A stretch of 64,000 nt of DNA from Tamarix chinensis (GCA_030549775.1 CM060177.1:46526244-46590243), one strand, 5' to 3'. Shown: positions 21,922 to 34,926, counted from the stretch's first letter. Translations and numbers: made by a program. Notes: generated by a model not told the origin, from the letters alone.

Positions 21922-22539
21922 CCCCCATCGACAGCCATAACCAGTGCTGCAATTTTTACCCCGAAACTCTGCCTCTCTGTCGCCTGAAAAATAGACGAGG
22001 TTTCCGCCGCCACCGCTGGCCACCAAAAACACCCCTGCACCTCCTTCGACAAAACCAAACCACCGCTGCCCTCTGCCTTGCCTTGCACGTGCCGCCCTAG
22101 CCGTGCGAAGTTCACTGCTGGAAAACCTTTCTTCCAGCCACCGCCGCCCCTTACGCCGCCCGTAGCTGCCATCTCTGCCGCAATCCACCCTTCTTCCACC
22201 TCCCAAAGTAACCTGCAGGTCCTCCCCTACCTACCCATACCCCCTTACTCCCTGTCTCCTCTTCCACCAACCTCCACCTTCTTCCACCACCTACCTCCTC
22301 CTTTGGCCGCCGCGTCCACCACCGCGCGCCGCCGCCCTTCTCACGCCACCACCCTCATTCCACTCCCCTCTCCCTACTGTCCCCTCCCCCACACTTAAAT
22401 TTCCTTTTCCTCCTCCCATCTAACCACCTCCTCCATCTTTTCTCTCTTCTCCTCCTCCATCGCCGCCGCTGCCGGACCACCACCGTCCTCAGGTGGTCTT
22501 CCACTCATCTGAACCCTAAAACCCTTTTCTTATGCCACC

Positions 22540-23000
22540 TATAGTAGTTTTTAACTAATATTAGTATTATTATACTTATTATTATTATTATTATTATTAT
22601 TAGCTTTTTAACTAATACCATTTCTGTTCTTATCCTTAATGTTATCATACTATCACCCCTTCCAACCCTAACCCCTATTATACTTAACTTAGGGTTAGTA
22701 TCATTATCTTCACTATTAACATTCCTAATACTATTATTATTTTTATTACCATTATTAATTTTTGTATCCTAAAGGTGTTATTTTCTTACAAGCCATAATC
22801 TCTCCCAAAACCTTAGCTTTCAACATACTTAACCATCAGTGTTGGTGTTATTATTTTTATTAATACTATCGCTAAGATTACTACCACTATTAGTGTTCTT
22901 ACTATTTAACCCAACCTTATGTGAAGAATTGTAACTATGTAATATTGTTTTACCATACCTAATATCTTTAACATTAGTGTCATTTCTATTATTACTATTA
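22540..23000. repeat. TTA/ATT-rich simple-sequence zone in solo LTR 1
   Basis: Imperfect runs of TTA and ATT lie downstream of the GC-rich leader. The same position in solo LTR 2 holds a much longer array (47110-48760). Confidence 0.7.
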
Positions 23001-24849
23001 CCCATATGCTAATTCTATTAGGGTGACAAAATATGGGAGCCCTTATAATATTTATTCAAAATATGACTTTTATCATTACTACCTCTAGGAGTGTTTTAAC
23101 TTGTTGATATTACAACCATTGTATTAGTATTTTAACACTAACACCACTTTTTGACTTAATCTTGGAAGCGCTATGGTTCTAGTACTGACAACATAAGTAT
23201 CACTATTAGTAGTTTTACTATTACTATTATTATCACTATTTTACTATGTCTAGCAAACACTAATGTTATAAAGATGGAACTAACGGGTCTAATGATATAA
23301 GTGTAACAATGAGTTTTGAAACTAAAGATATATCAATGAGTAATACTTAGCATAATAATTTAGAGCAAAAACCCTAGTTTTGTACAACGCCCCTACTAGG
23401 GATAAGAGCCCTAACCTTAAACTAGAATAAGGGTTGATAGTATTTATAAGGGAAACTAATACTTAGCTTTTTCCCCTTTTCATAGGTGACCCCGATCCGA
23501 GCCTTAAGGAGCTAGAGGAGCGTGCTCCAAGCCCGGTGCCTACCTAGGTAAGGACGAAGCTATGGCCTTGTGTTATGTGTGATATAATGTGTGGGTGAAT
23601 GATGAGCATGCCATGTCGATGTGTGTTATGCATGTGTTATGAATAACCTGTTTTGTGTAGCGCAGCGTGGATCATGAGGTATATTGTGTGTGCCTTGTAC
23701 TATACGTGTATGACATGTTCCATGTTTGATGTTGATGTTGATGATGTGACTTGTTATGGCCCTCTAGGACATGCATGCTAGGGTTTGGGGTAGCATGAAA
23801 TGATAATAAAAGAACAACGGGGAAGTGGACGTTTGGGAAGCTTGCATGGGGGGACTAGACCTTTCATGGGCATGACCCTTACGTGTGAAAAGTTGATTTG
23901 GGTTGTAAGTAAGAGCTTGGGAGAGTGTTGGAATGATTGGAGACTTAGTATGAAAAATAGTAGGTAAGTTGGTGTATAAGAGACCTTATTAGGGTTTTGT
24001 GTGTAAGTGGGTGTTGGGGAGTCTACATGGAGTGTTTAAATTATGCATGGGAATGAATCTTATGTGAGGAAAGTTGATTTAAGAAGTAAATAAGATAATG
24101 TCAAAGTTACAGGTCCATTGGAGACTTGGGTGCAAAATTTCACGTGGGTCGATGTAAGGGTGTCTAAGGGACCCAATTAGGGTTTTTGGGAGGAAATGAG
24201 CAATTTGAAGGGTACAAGGGTAAAAATGATCAAGGAGGGATGGAGTATGGGGTTGAGAGTGAGAACTCACTTATATAAAGGATGAGTGAGGGTTTCTAAA
24301 TGAGAGAAAAGATTTTGGGGTGAAAGAGGGAGGTTACTTGTTGAAGAAGTAAAGTACTAGAGTTTGGTGCGGCCAACTAGGGTTGGCGTGGTCAATTAGG
24401 GTTTTGAGTGGCCAACTAGGGTTTTGTCGGTCACATGTGAACTTGGGAGATAAAGTAATACATTTGGAGAATTTCCTAATAAAAAAATGAGGTGCGAGAT
24501 AGAGAATAAAGTAACGTTTGGGTAAGTAAGAAAGAGTTGGACCACATAGGTCCGATTAGGGTCTCCGAGGAGGAACCCTAGAGGGATGAGGACATACAGA
24601 GTCGATATCATATATGTTGGGGTGGCCTATATTCTTGGAGATTGTGCCTTACTATATGCCACTATGCCTAAGTCTACGGGGGATGGATGTCGGGTGTGAG
24701 AAGAGGTACGAGTCTCAAAATATGGGACGGTCCCTCTGGAGGGGAAAGAAGTAGAGTATCAACCGCATGCATGTCAGGGGTGTTGTGTGATTCAATAAGA
24801 TACTGATAAGACACTAATAACGTAAAGTGAAAGACTATTGAGCCGAGCC

Positions 24850-25265
24850 TAGTCCGGTCCACCGATTAGAATAGTGGTCAGAGGCGTTCTGCCCTGTGCC
24901 TTTCGTTCCGGTCCACCGGCTATAATAGTGGTCAGAGGCGTTCTACCCTGTGTGTTTCGTTCTGTTCCACTGGCTATAATAGTGGTCAGAGGCGTACTGC
25001 CCTGTGCGTTTTGTTCCGGTCCACCGGCTATAATAGTGGTCAGAGGCGTTCTGCCCTGTGTGTGTATTTCCGGTCCACCGGCTATAATAGTGGGGGCCTT
25101 AGCTCGATAGACTCAAAGTAAATAAGTTAAACCACGGGAAAAATATTAAGTACTTACAATGAAACACCATGTGAGGTGGGGCCAGTCCGGTCCACCGGTA
25201 AGAATAGTGGTCAGAGGCGTCCTGCCCTGTGTTTTTATTTCCGGTCCACCGGCTATAATAGTGGG
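24850..25265 (+). repeat. Tandem array of GGTCCACCGGCTATAATAGTGG modules, LTR 1
   Basis: Seven diverged copies of a module with core GTCCACCGGCTATAATAG at about 24853, 24910, 24965, 25016, 25069, 25188 and 25242. Within blocks the spacing is about 51-57 bp; most copies are followed by TGGTCAGAGGCGT and CTGCCCTGTG. A spacer at about 25105-25180 splits the array into a five-copy and a two-copy block. The same core recurs in LTR 2. Confidence 0.85.
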
Positions 25266-25946
25266 GCTCCCGTGCTCACATGGATTATTGAAGAATGTAT
25301 GAAATGGACTTATTATCATTAATGAGAATAAAGAATAAGTCACCAGAAAAGTATTCAGACCTTATCTTGCGGGTTATCGCATGTTGTCTATATGATTGTG
25401 CTATGTGTGTTATGTGGTATGATTGTATGCTTGGCCTTAGCGCACCAGTGCCCTTACTCAGTATTGGACCCGTACTGATACTACCTTGATTGAATGTGTC
25501 CTGTGATGATCCACCAATGGTGGGGAGTAGACCTCCTATGCAAGTTTGATCGGTTACTAATTTGGGGTGGAAGGCTTGACTTGAGTGAGTAGGCAGTCCG
25601 GATATTGGTCCCATGGGATTTGTTTTATTTAGCTATATTTTTTACTACGCTTCGTATTTCAAAATGGTACTCTTAAGTTGTATTCTTAAACGATATCCTA
25701 ACTGTTGTTGACTCGTATTTTCATGAATGATCTATGTTAATTATGAACCTATATTTTGATGATCCTTACTTAACGATTGTTTAGTTTAGCCTTAGCACTT
25801 AGTATCGGAACGGTAAGAGTGAAGTGGTCTGGTAATAAGTGTGGCGGTAATACCCCCAAGTTTAAGGTTTTAATCCTTTCCCTTCCGCTAAACCTTTTGA
25901 TTTAAACGAAATTTTTCAGTAGTAAATTTGGGGGTGTTACACGAGA

Positions 25947-26830
25947 TCAGGAGCGTTGAAAAGTTTATTCCCAAGACTCTTTAGGGTGTCAGGACAATAT
26001 GAAGAAAAGATATATGGTATGGGGAGATGAGATGGGACATGGTGGAATTGGAATCTGTGGTAGAGACATTATCTTTTTGGTTGGGAAGTTGAACAAGTGA
26101 ATTAGTTGGAAGGGTTTATCAAACAGTTTCCCTTGATTAAGGATAAGGAGGACACGATCAGATGGGCCTTCGAGGATAGTGGGATTTTCTTTGTAAGGTC
26201 CTTTTGCCAAGCTTCTTATTAGAGTACTTTTTGGGATGGGTTTCGAAGTAATATTCTCAGCATGATTTGGAGTGGTATAGTCCCCCGAAGGATTGAGCTT
26301 ATTTCATGGTTTGTGATACAGCAAAGGTTTAACACGAGAGACAAACTGGATAGGCTTCAAATAGTGGACCTAAGGGAAGTAGCGTGTCCTTTCTGCAAGG
26401 TTGAACAAGAGTTAGTGAACTATGTGTTTCTTTATTGCACCATGATGGGGAGGATTTGCTATGAGATTTGTGATTGACTGGGATATTCATGGGTGATGCC
26501 AAGATCTATTGAGGAGCATGCTAATGCTTGGTTAGGAGTTAAAAGAAAATGTATGAAGGGAGAAATTTGGCAAGCAGTTTTTTTTTGCAATTACAGGAAC
26601 AATATGGGAATTCATAAACAAGGCTGTGTTTGATAATCACCAAGCTTGCTGTGGTTGGATGATTTTGCTCATGAAATCAAGAGTAGGTTCTTGGATTAAG
26701 TATAGTATGAGGGAGTTTCCTTATAGAATTGAGGAAGTGGTTTATAATGTTTATGTTTTTTTGTGAGTCGGAGACTCCTTGAGGGTCCTGATTGTAGGCC
26801 TTTAGTTGGTATCCTTTATCTTATATATAT
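25947..26830 (+). pseudogene. LINE (L1-type) C-terminal fragment, part 2, with zf-RVT region
   Basis: Continues the LINE at 20343-20910. The clearest block (26262-26477) has IPRRIELISWFVIQQ-like sequence, actually reading VPRRIELISWFVIQQRFNTR, then CPFCKVEQELVNYVFLYC, the zinc-binding reverse-transcriptase region zf-RVT of plant LINEs. Downstream IWQAVFFAITGTIWEFINKA also fits. Stops interrupt it. A TATATATATAAAAAAG tail at about 26824 may mark the degraded 3' end. Confidence 0.8.
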
Positions 26831-26952
26831 AAAAAAGTGCTTATTTATTACTTTATTGAAACCACTTATAATTCTATATTCTAATAAATGCATTTAATTT
26901 ATAAACATTTATGGCTTATTAGAAAGCAAAAGAGCCTATAGGCATTGACTGC

Positions 26953-27985
26953 TAGGGATGTTCATTGATTAAATATTTCGTAAAAATCTTTGAATATTGA
27001 AAGATTAGATATTAAAAAAAAGGCTTCAAATATCGAACCTTTCAACTAAGTCACAAATAAAAAAAATATCGGATAATAAATTTCTAATAGAAAAATGACA
27101 AACTAATCTAAATTTGAACTGATATGATCTAACAATTTAATTTGAGTCTTAAATTACATTATATTCAATTAAAAATTTTAAAACTTGGATAATATTTAAA
27201 TATTTAATCAAAATAATAATTAAAAATTATAAAATTTACTTATAATAAACACTTTTATTTCAAATTATACACACACACATACATGATTATATGCAATGAA
27301 ATGTTATAAACAATAAATAGTGTTTAGAGTATATATGCATAGGATATTATTTATACTTGTTAGATCAGATATGTGATTTATTTGATCTTTTATTAATCAT
27401 ATACGTTATTTAATGTTTTGGATATGATTAGATCATCAAAATATTGAATAACATGCTCGAGCATTTATTAGAGCGTTAAAGGGCCTATGCGCATTTATAG
27501 ATTATTCGAGTTTGATGTAGAGACGAAAAGCATGTGTTTTACTTGAAATATGATGAGTTTTATTCATTGGATATATAAATGAATGCGGATAAGACGATAT
27601 GAATATGGAGGAAGCGAAACAAATATTTGTTGAATTTTGGTATAGAGACGTGTAAAGGATAATCAACTCCATATTCACATTAGTTTACCTTATATAAAAT
27701 TACTTTTTTACCCTTCATTTATGTAACTTGTAATATATTTTTTGAGGCTAAAAGTGAAATATAATTAAATCCTAATAATCTGAATATTTAGTTCCAACAT
27801 TGAATGGTTTTTATTTTAAACCTGACATATATGTATACGGATATGAAGGAGGAAGAAAAATGCCTACTTGATTTATATACGAATTTGAGTATAGTTTTTA
27901 TTTTATTTTGTTTTATTATTTTTTTATTAGATTTGGATAACAGATAGGTGATACTCGATCCATATCTGAATAGTTGTCATCCATA
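26953..27985. mobile_element. Candidate hAT-type non-autonomous element, about 1 kb
   Basis: The left end TAGGGATGTTCATTGATTA and the inverted right end TATGGATGACAACTATTC resemble TAGGGATG-type plant hAT termini. The 8 bp flanks are not clearly duplicated. The interior is AT-rich with GGATATGAAGGAGGAAG-like repeats and no transposase. Confidence 0.4.
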
Positions 27986-28561
27986 GTGAAAAAACTTCTT
28001 TTTGGAGACATATGTATGTTTTATTATTATTATTTTCCTTTAGAAAATGTATTATTTTTACATGATAGCAACATTTTTATCTATATTGTAAATGTCTTCA
28101 CCGTGATTTTTATATCTTAGATAATCAAATGATGAAAACAAATGATATAAGACATGATTAAAACATTCAAAATTTAATCACATTTATTAAATGTAGATGC
28201 ACAACAATGTAAATTCATTTAACCAATATTGCACCATTAATTATCATTAATTTTCCAACAAATTTTCACATTTTACAAAAAACAAATATTGGAAAATAGA
28301 TTAATCATTTGGAAGGAAAAAAAATAATAATACTAGAAATCACATTATCGTATATTTTATGTAGCTAAGACTTTAAGATTAAATGGTTAATCAAATTAGA
28401 TCAAATCGTAATTTTATAGTTTGTTTTTGTTAATGGTTAAAAGAATTATGGTATGGTTAATTTTTTAAAAAAAAATAATTATTTGGTTAATGAGTAGGGG
28501 ATAGTTATTATACTCAATTAACTGTTTATGTGTTAACCCATATGAAAAAAATAAATAAATA

Positions 28562-28690
28562 AGAGAGAGAGAGAGAGAGAGAGCGAGTATATTGTATTTT
28601 GAAAGACATATGTTTAGATAATTTTAGCAAGTGAGAGAGTATATTCTATTTTGAAAGACATATATGTTTAGATAATTTTAGCAAGTGATA
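28562..28690. repeat. GA microsatellite and 52 bp tandem duplication
   Basis: A (GA)n run at 28562-28583 is followed by two copies of GAGTATATT, TATTTTGAAAGACATAT and GATAATTTTAGCAAGTGA, starting at 28585 and 28637. The second copy has two extra bases. Confidence 0.85.
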
Positions 28691-28786
28691 AGGTATGTAT
28701 TTTGGTAGTTATGATAACTACCCAAGGATAAAGATTATTGCGTGAGAAGCATCTAAGTTGGACGACGAGTACTACCTATAATAATT

Positions 28787-29011
28787 ATTTTATCTGTTCT
28801 ATAAAAAAAGTCCATAATTTTTAAAAATATATATTAAAAAGTAATATAAAGTTTAGAATAAATGGTGTAAAAATTAACTAAAATATCCATATTAAAATTC
28901 GAACAATTTAATTTTTATAAGATATATTAATAAGATAAAAAAAAGATATATTAGAGTCTACAATTCGTATTATGAATTTTTTATAGAATATATACTGTAA
29001 AATAGAGGGAG
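28787..29011. mobile_element. Stowaway-like MITE, decayed
   Basis: The inverted right end reads ACTCCCTCTATTTTACAGTA and continues to ATTCTATAAAAAATTCATAAT-like sequence. The left end has TCTGTTCTATAAAAAAAGTC then CATAAT. The CTCCCTC terminus with TA outside it (29012-29013) is typical of Stowaway/mariner MITEs; the left terminus is degraded. Confidence 0.5.
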
Positions 29012-30069
29012 TAATTTATTAGTAGTCTATATAGTTTTGGAAAATATAATTGATAATATTTGGGTTGTTAATATTAGACAATTACTTGCGTAAAATAGGA
29101 ATAGAATAAGCTAGATATTCGATCAGATATTTTATTTATTGTTATCTTTAAGTTTTAACCTAATATTCCATTCCTTTTAAAAAACCTCATTCCAAAAAAA
29201 AAAAAACTGAAGGAGAGAGGGTAGTAGACAGTGACAAGTAATAGCCAGAAGAATTGGGTCTCAACTTATGCATTGATGAAATCGCTATTTTTCCTTTATC
29301 TATAATCTTGGTCCTATTTCCTATTCTTTTACATCAATCTAGTCCCTTCATTTCTATCCAATCAAGTTTTTCCTATATTTTTACTTTTGGATTCAATCTT
29401 TCACATAGATGAGTTCGAATTAGCATTGATGTAGATATGAGTTAATTTTATTTCACACATTTTATAAAAAAATGTATCAAAGTTGATAAAATAATGATTT
29501 TTTTAAATTCTATTGGATAATGATGGATGGTGTTTCATGAGACAAGTATGCATGTGAATGATGATTAGGTTAATAAGAAATAAGTATCTGGTGGATGGTA
29601 CATCTAAGTAATGATAGTTTTATTAAACAAGTCAAAATGGTTGTGATGTGTGGAAGGGTTTCACTCACAGTATTAAAAATCGGACCGAACTTATCTGGTG
29701 AACCATTAAGCCAATGAACTGGTTATATAACTAATTTGAATATCATATTAAATCTATTATGCAAAAAATAAAATAAAAATTGAGAACCTCTATTTTAACG
29801 GTGAAGAAGACTAGTTTTGTTATTACCCTATAAAATTTTATTTTTACCCTCACATTTAAGTTAGAGCATTTTTTTAACATTAGGATAAGTATGTCATTTT
29901 ACACATTTCTCTCAACCCTAATAAATAATAATATATTACTATACTACTACTACCACTACTAATACTATTAGTACTACTACTACTACTAACTAAGCAACAC
30001 CAACTAATCTTATAGTAAATTTCCTAGATCCATCATCATCGTCTTCTCTTCTTCATCTATGCTTCTAGA

Positions 30070-30415
30070 AGTTGAGGAGGTCAACACTAAGCAACAACTT
30101 TGTCCATCGGCTGTCATCTTCATATTTTCAACCTTGTTGCCTGACACAGTAGGTGCTTCGTCCAACTTCTATAAGCTCAAACACGTTAGCTTCAAGGGTA
30201 GCCAATGCCTTCCATCTCCATTGATTTTGCAATCCATCATCAAAACTAAAGAGGTAGGCACTAAGGAGCAACTTTGTTTGCTCATCATCGTCTTAGCTTT
30301 TCAACCTTGTCGCCTAGTGTAGTAGGTGCTTCGTCCAACTTTTACAAGCTTGTGTACATCTTCTTCAGGGGTAGCTAACATCTTCCATCTCTGCTGGTTT
30401 TGCAATTCTTCGTCA
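30070..30415. repeat. Tandem duplication, period about 173 bp
   Basis: AGGTGCTTCGTCCAACTT lies at 30151 and 30324. Both copies share AGCAACTTTGT-like, TTTTCAACCTTGT, GGTAGC and CTTCCATCTC blocks in the same order. The plus-strand open frame at 30059-30322 crosses the junction and is not a recognised gene. Confidence 0.75.
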
Positions 30416-31299
30416 CCCATTTTCATAGCTTGATACTCCTTCAATCTCAGGTGAGTATTTTTATATTATTGTCGTCTATTGATTCTAAACGAATTTGTAT
30501 AACTGCCATTGTCCATTTTCATAGTTTTTTCTTTTGTACAATCCATATTAAGCTCGATCGTCCATTTAATTTGTTTAAGCTTGTTTAACGAGTTCTACTA
30601 TTGAATTATTTAAGCTCAATTGTCCATTGATTCTGAACGGATTTGTTGAAGCTTATTTAATGGATTTTACTTTTAAATTATTTAAGCTTTGTTAACGGAT
30701 TCTATTGTTGCACTTATCAATCATCCCACTTGATGTGTATTTTATACATGTCCTCTCTCTCATTTTGGAAATTCACTTTTTGATGCTATTTACATCTTGT
30801 ACTAGTCTCATTGGGCATCTAAGAAGTATCCTATTTAACAAGGCTTGTTTCATTTCAGTCTTATATGTTGTTGATCCTTAGGCATGCCTTATCCTTGGCT
30901 ATACTACTAGATATACAGTGGAGTTTGCTATAGAAATATTGGATTTTTTATAGGAAAGCTAACATATTTTAAAATTCAAATTTGCTACTGAATTTGTGAT
31001 AAGTCTTTGAAATTCGAATGTAGGGGATCAGAGCAATGTTTAGGCTCGATTATAGTGGTACCTATTTTAGTACTTTGTATTTTCTATTGTTAATGTTCCT
31101 CTTAAGTTGGGTTTTGGATATTTAGATTATAACTTGTAATAATAGGCTTACCTAATTTTGCATTTACTATTGTTAATGTGTCTCTTTTAAGTTGGGTTCT
31201 AGATGTTTAGTTTATGACTTGTAATTTATTCTTAATGCCTTATATATGTCTGCGGAGGCTAGTAATACCGGATTTATGCCGAGTTATTCTCAAATTAAT

Positions 31300-33770
31300 T
31301 CTAGAGGAAAGAAGGATCCAAAATGGGTCATTTTAGGGAGGTTGAGGATGCTAATAAGAGAAAAAAGTTACAATGTTTATATTGTTCTAAACTTCTCTCT
31401 GGGGGTGGAATATAGCTTGTCAAACAACATTTAGCTGGCGTTAAAAGTCAAGTAGAGAGGTGTAAAAAAGTTCATCCTGAGGTTGGTTTTGGGATGAATG
31501 AAAGTATTGAAGAGTTTTCTAAGAAAAAAAGAAAGACACAAGAGCCTTTAGCCAAGGATAACCTATATTCTTCAATGGACTTTCCTTCGCACCAAGAACC
31601 ATCTTTGATGCCTTCTCCTAGGGTACCTAGTAGTTCCAAATCATGTGAGAAGTTAAGGGTTTTAGACATGAAAAAACAACATACTATAGGGTATCATTTC
31701 ATGCTGCCAAAAACAGCTGCAAGTGCACAACTAATGCTCAAAAGTGTGATACAAAGCAAATATGTTATTGAGAAAGTTGAAATTCTCATTTATAAGTGGA
31801 TGATTGGTTTATGTATCTCATTCAATACTACAAATTCTAATTATTATCAGTCTGTTATTGATGGTATAGCTCACATTGGTCCTCATTATAAGAGGCTAAC
31901 TGTTCATGCTCTTCGTGGTTACTTGTTAATGAAAAACGTTAAGGAGGTGAAGAATTATGTTGAGACTTTTTGTTCTCACCGGAAAGAAACTGGTTGTACT
32001 ATTATGGCAAATGGGTTGACGAACCACTATAATCAAACTTTGATTAATTTCTTTGTTTATTTTCCAAAGGGTATTATGTTTTTAAAGTTTGTTGATGCTA
32101 TAAAAACTACTGAACTATTGCATAATTTATTTAGAGATATTGTTCTCTATATTGGTGCTAAAAATTTCGTACATATGGTGACTGATAATGCTGCTAATTA
32201 TGTTGCCATTAGAAGGTTGTTAGAATATGAGTTTAAGTCACTTTATTGGTTTCCTTATGCCACACATTATGTTAATTTGATACTTACAGATATGGGTAAG
32301 TTAGATGAGGTAGAAGACACTGCCAAGCATGCCTCAAAAATAATGAAGTACATCCATAATTATTGTTATGCATTACATTTGATGAGGAAGTTCACTAAAG
32401 GAAGATATATCATTTGTACAGCTTCTACTTGGTTTGATACTACTTTTATTTCTTTGCAAAGTATTTTGACACATAAGAATACTCTTAAGGCAATGGTTGT
32501 GTATAGGGAGTAGACCTCTTGTTCTTATACTAAAGATAGGGAGGGTAAGAAGTTTGTAGAGGATATGTTGGATATCACATTTTGGAAGGAGTGTGCAGTA
32601 ATTGTGCAACTTACCAAACCTTGCGTACGTATTTTGTGATTAGTGGATAGTGTAAAAAAAACCATGTATGGGTTATTTGTATTAATCGTTTCACAAGGCT
32701 AGAGATGATATGGTTGTTAGAGTTCATAGGAGAAAGAAAAGGGTGGAGTCTTATCTTTAGATTATTTCTTTTTGTTGGGATAATCCACTCTTCAGGAACT
32801 TATATGCAGCCGATTATTGTATTAATCATCGTTTCTAGTACTCATCTAAAATTTCTCAACATCAAAGTATCATGTCTTATGTTATTGATATTATTGAGAG
32901 ATATGCAATTGGTAATTTCACATTGAGGTAAAAATTAACAAAGGAGATGATCTCTTTTAGAAAAGTCGAAGGTGATTTTGGAAGATGGTATGTTGTACAA
33001 GATTGTTGTGTTTTTGCTCAAGGTATGACTTTGTTACTCATTTCAAAGCATTATCAATATTTTATATCTAATAATAATTTTTGAAGTTTGTTTGGAAAAC
33101 TATTATATTGATTTTGTAAATGAAAGGTGGGCATTTTATGGATGTAGTTCTCTAAATTTACAAAAGCTTTCCATTTGTATTTTAAGCTAGAGTTGAGTGC
33201 TTTAGATTGTGAAAGAAATTGACATATTTTAACATATCCATTCAAAGAAAAAGAATAAACTTGAGAACCAAATACTCAATGATTTAAGCTTTGTGCACTT
33301 TAACTTGAGGTTGCAACAATGGTATGAATTTAATTTATTATTGTAAATCATGTCCAAAGTTATCGCTTTTATATAATAATATTACCAAGATTGTCTTTTT
33401 TTTTTGTGTTTGTAGGAATATATTTAAGACAAGTTACGAACCAATTAATTTTGAATAGTTCAATGCACTTGGCTCTTGGATTCTTATGGATGAGCCATAT
33501 AACTTAATAATATTTTCTAAGAAAAGAATTAACTTCTATCACTATTCAAGACAATCCTAGTGAGGGTATGAAGCTCATAAATTTTAATTGCTTTTATAAA
33601 TTGATACAATAATTTAATTAATTATTCCTGTTCTATTTTTGTAGACGTATTGGATGAGCTTGATGGGAATGGAGATAATGAAGTTGATGGGGAGAGTGGA
33701 GGTGATGATAGAGATAATCACATGCATGAAAATGTTATTCCTATTTTTCAAATGTAGGAGATGATATGGA
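31300..33770 (+). pseudogene. hAT transposase (BED zinc finger, DUF659), broken
   Basis: Transposase of the element at 29668-34190. A BED zinc-finger region is readable at about 31330-31475: EVEDANKRKKLQCLYCSKLL, then after a frameshift HLAGVKSQVERCKKVHPEVG. The long open frame 31494-32513 (339 aa) carries the DUF659/RNase H-like core: PHYKRLTVHALRGYLL, ETGCTIMANGLTNHYNQTLI, FVHMVTDNAANYVAIRRLLE, ATHYVNLILTDMGKLDEVED. It stops after TLKAMVVYRE, and diverged C-terminal pieces follow in other frames (LFRNLYAADYCINHRF near 32790). An acidic tail (about 33650-33750) resembles the usual hAT C-terminus. Frameshifts before and after the core make it non-functional. Confidence 0.85.
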
Positions 33771-34426
33771 TAATCTATAGGATTGGATGAGTAGTTATTT
33801 GATCAAACTATTTACTTTATCTAATTAAATTGTAACTTCTGAAAATGTGTTTCATTTTAAGTTTTTTATGAATATATAAGTGATGTGAAGTTGGATTATG
33901 TTATTTTGTAACCGTATTTGATATGTAGGAGACTTTTGAAATTGAATTATGTTATTTTATGATCTATGATCTTATATGAATATGTAATGATCTCTTTATG
34001 ATGGGAGGCATTATTTCGTGATCTATGATATCTGATATTAAGTGTTATATTATCTTTTAAAAAAAAACTATGGATAGATTTTACTTCAATTGAGTGAACC
34101 AATTGAACTACTAGTTTAACCAGTTTGAACCATTAGTCCGACATGTGAACCAGTAAACTAGTAATATGATTGGCTCGGTTTTTAAAACTTTCACTATACC
34201 TTTAGGGGATTCAATCCATTAGTCATCGTAAAGTTTGGTCATCTACTTTTTATTAATTAATTTAGTTTACTTATCCGGGTTATATTTGGGGTCTTATTAT
34301 ATTTAATGGGTACCTTTATATGTTGTTGATAATAAATCAATTGGGTTTATAGGGTCATATCTCTATCAAGCTCGTATTTATAGGATTGTGTTTTTTAGGT
34401 GGGTTTTTTTTAATTAATCTTCCTAT

Positions 34427-34918
34427 TAGAGATGTGTGAAAAATTAAAAATTCAAAAAGTTGATCCTATATTAGAAATATATAATTTAATTTTAGTCAAT
34501 AAAATATCCAACACTTAAGGTATTCAATTTTTGACTAGATTATCCAATCCAAAAAAAAATATTTGATATTTTTTTTGATTATTTCAACAATACTTCATAA
34601 AATTGTGTTTTTGTAGTTTTATGGTTTTTAAGTTTGTTTATTTTTATATTTTAAACTCTAACAAACTCTTTTAGATAAAATAAGAAACTTATATAGACAT
34701 AAATATAAATGTTAACTGATATAAGATCTTTATTTTTAAAAATATTATTGTAGGATTTATTAAAATTAATAAAATACTATTTTCATATGAATGTTGGATA
34801 TATTCGAATGAGGGCTATACACATTCTGTATTTTTTTGGATATCCAATCTAAAGGATGCATAACAGATATTAAAAAAAAATCAAACGGATACACATATAC
34901 GGTTTTGCACACCCCCTA
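34427..34918. mobile_element. hAT-type MITE, 492 bp
   Basis: The left end TAGAGATGTGTGAAAAATT and the inverted right end TAGGGGGTGTGCAAAACCG match the TAGGGGTGTGCAAAA-type termini common in plant hAT MITEs. Flanks CTTCCTAT (34419-34426) and CTTTTTAT (34919-34926) agree at 6 of 8 positions, both differences being C/T transitions. No coding sequence. Confidence 0.7.
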
Positions 34919-34926
34919 CTTTTTAT

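Larger units (their letters stand above)
20916..25941 (+). mobile_element. Giant solo LTR 1 (5026 bp), Tat/Ogre-like
   Basis: The unit begins TGAAATACCCCAAAAATCC and ends GGGGGTGTTACA, giving TG...CA termini whose ends are also inverted relatives. The 5 bp target duplication CGAGA is perfect (20911-20915 and 25942-25946). It splits a LINE. No gag-pol lies inside, so it is best read as a solo LTR left by recombination; LTRs of 5-6 kb are known in the Tat/Ogre branch of Ty3/gypsy. From left to right it has an AT-rich start, a C/T-rich GC-rich zone (21240-22500) with a TATA box, a TTA-rich zone (22550-23000), and a tandem array (24850-25265). It is related along its length to the unit at 45632-51196. 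The numerous proline-rich open frames are compositional. Confidence 0.8.
29668..34190 (+). mobile_element. hAT transposon with decayed transposase, about 4.5 kb
   Basis: The left end CAGTATTAAAAATCGGACCG and the inverted right end AAGTTTTAAAAACCGAGCCA form terminal inverted repeats. Flanks TTCACTCA (29660-29667) and TTCACTAT (about 34190-34197) agree at 6 of 8 positions, a decayed 8 bp hAT duplication. Subterminal copies of GAACCATTA and GAACCAGTAAAC are present at both ends. Inside lies a BED/DUF659-type transposase with several stops, so this is an inactive but once autonomous element. Confidence 0.75.

Noticed and set aside
21192..22398. Several long proline/serine-rich open frames on both strands
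   Set aside because: They arise from the pyrimidine-rich GC-rich leader of solo LTR 1. Overlapping frames on both strands stay open because of composition, and no domain is seen.
24874..25110. Open frame with repeated VVRGVLPC units
   Set aside because: Translation of the non-coding TATAATAG tandem array.
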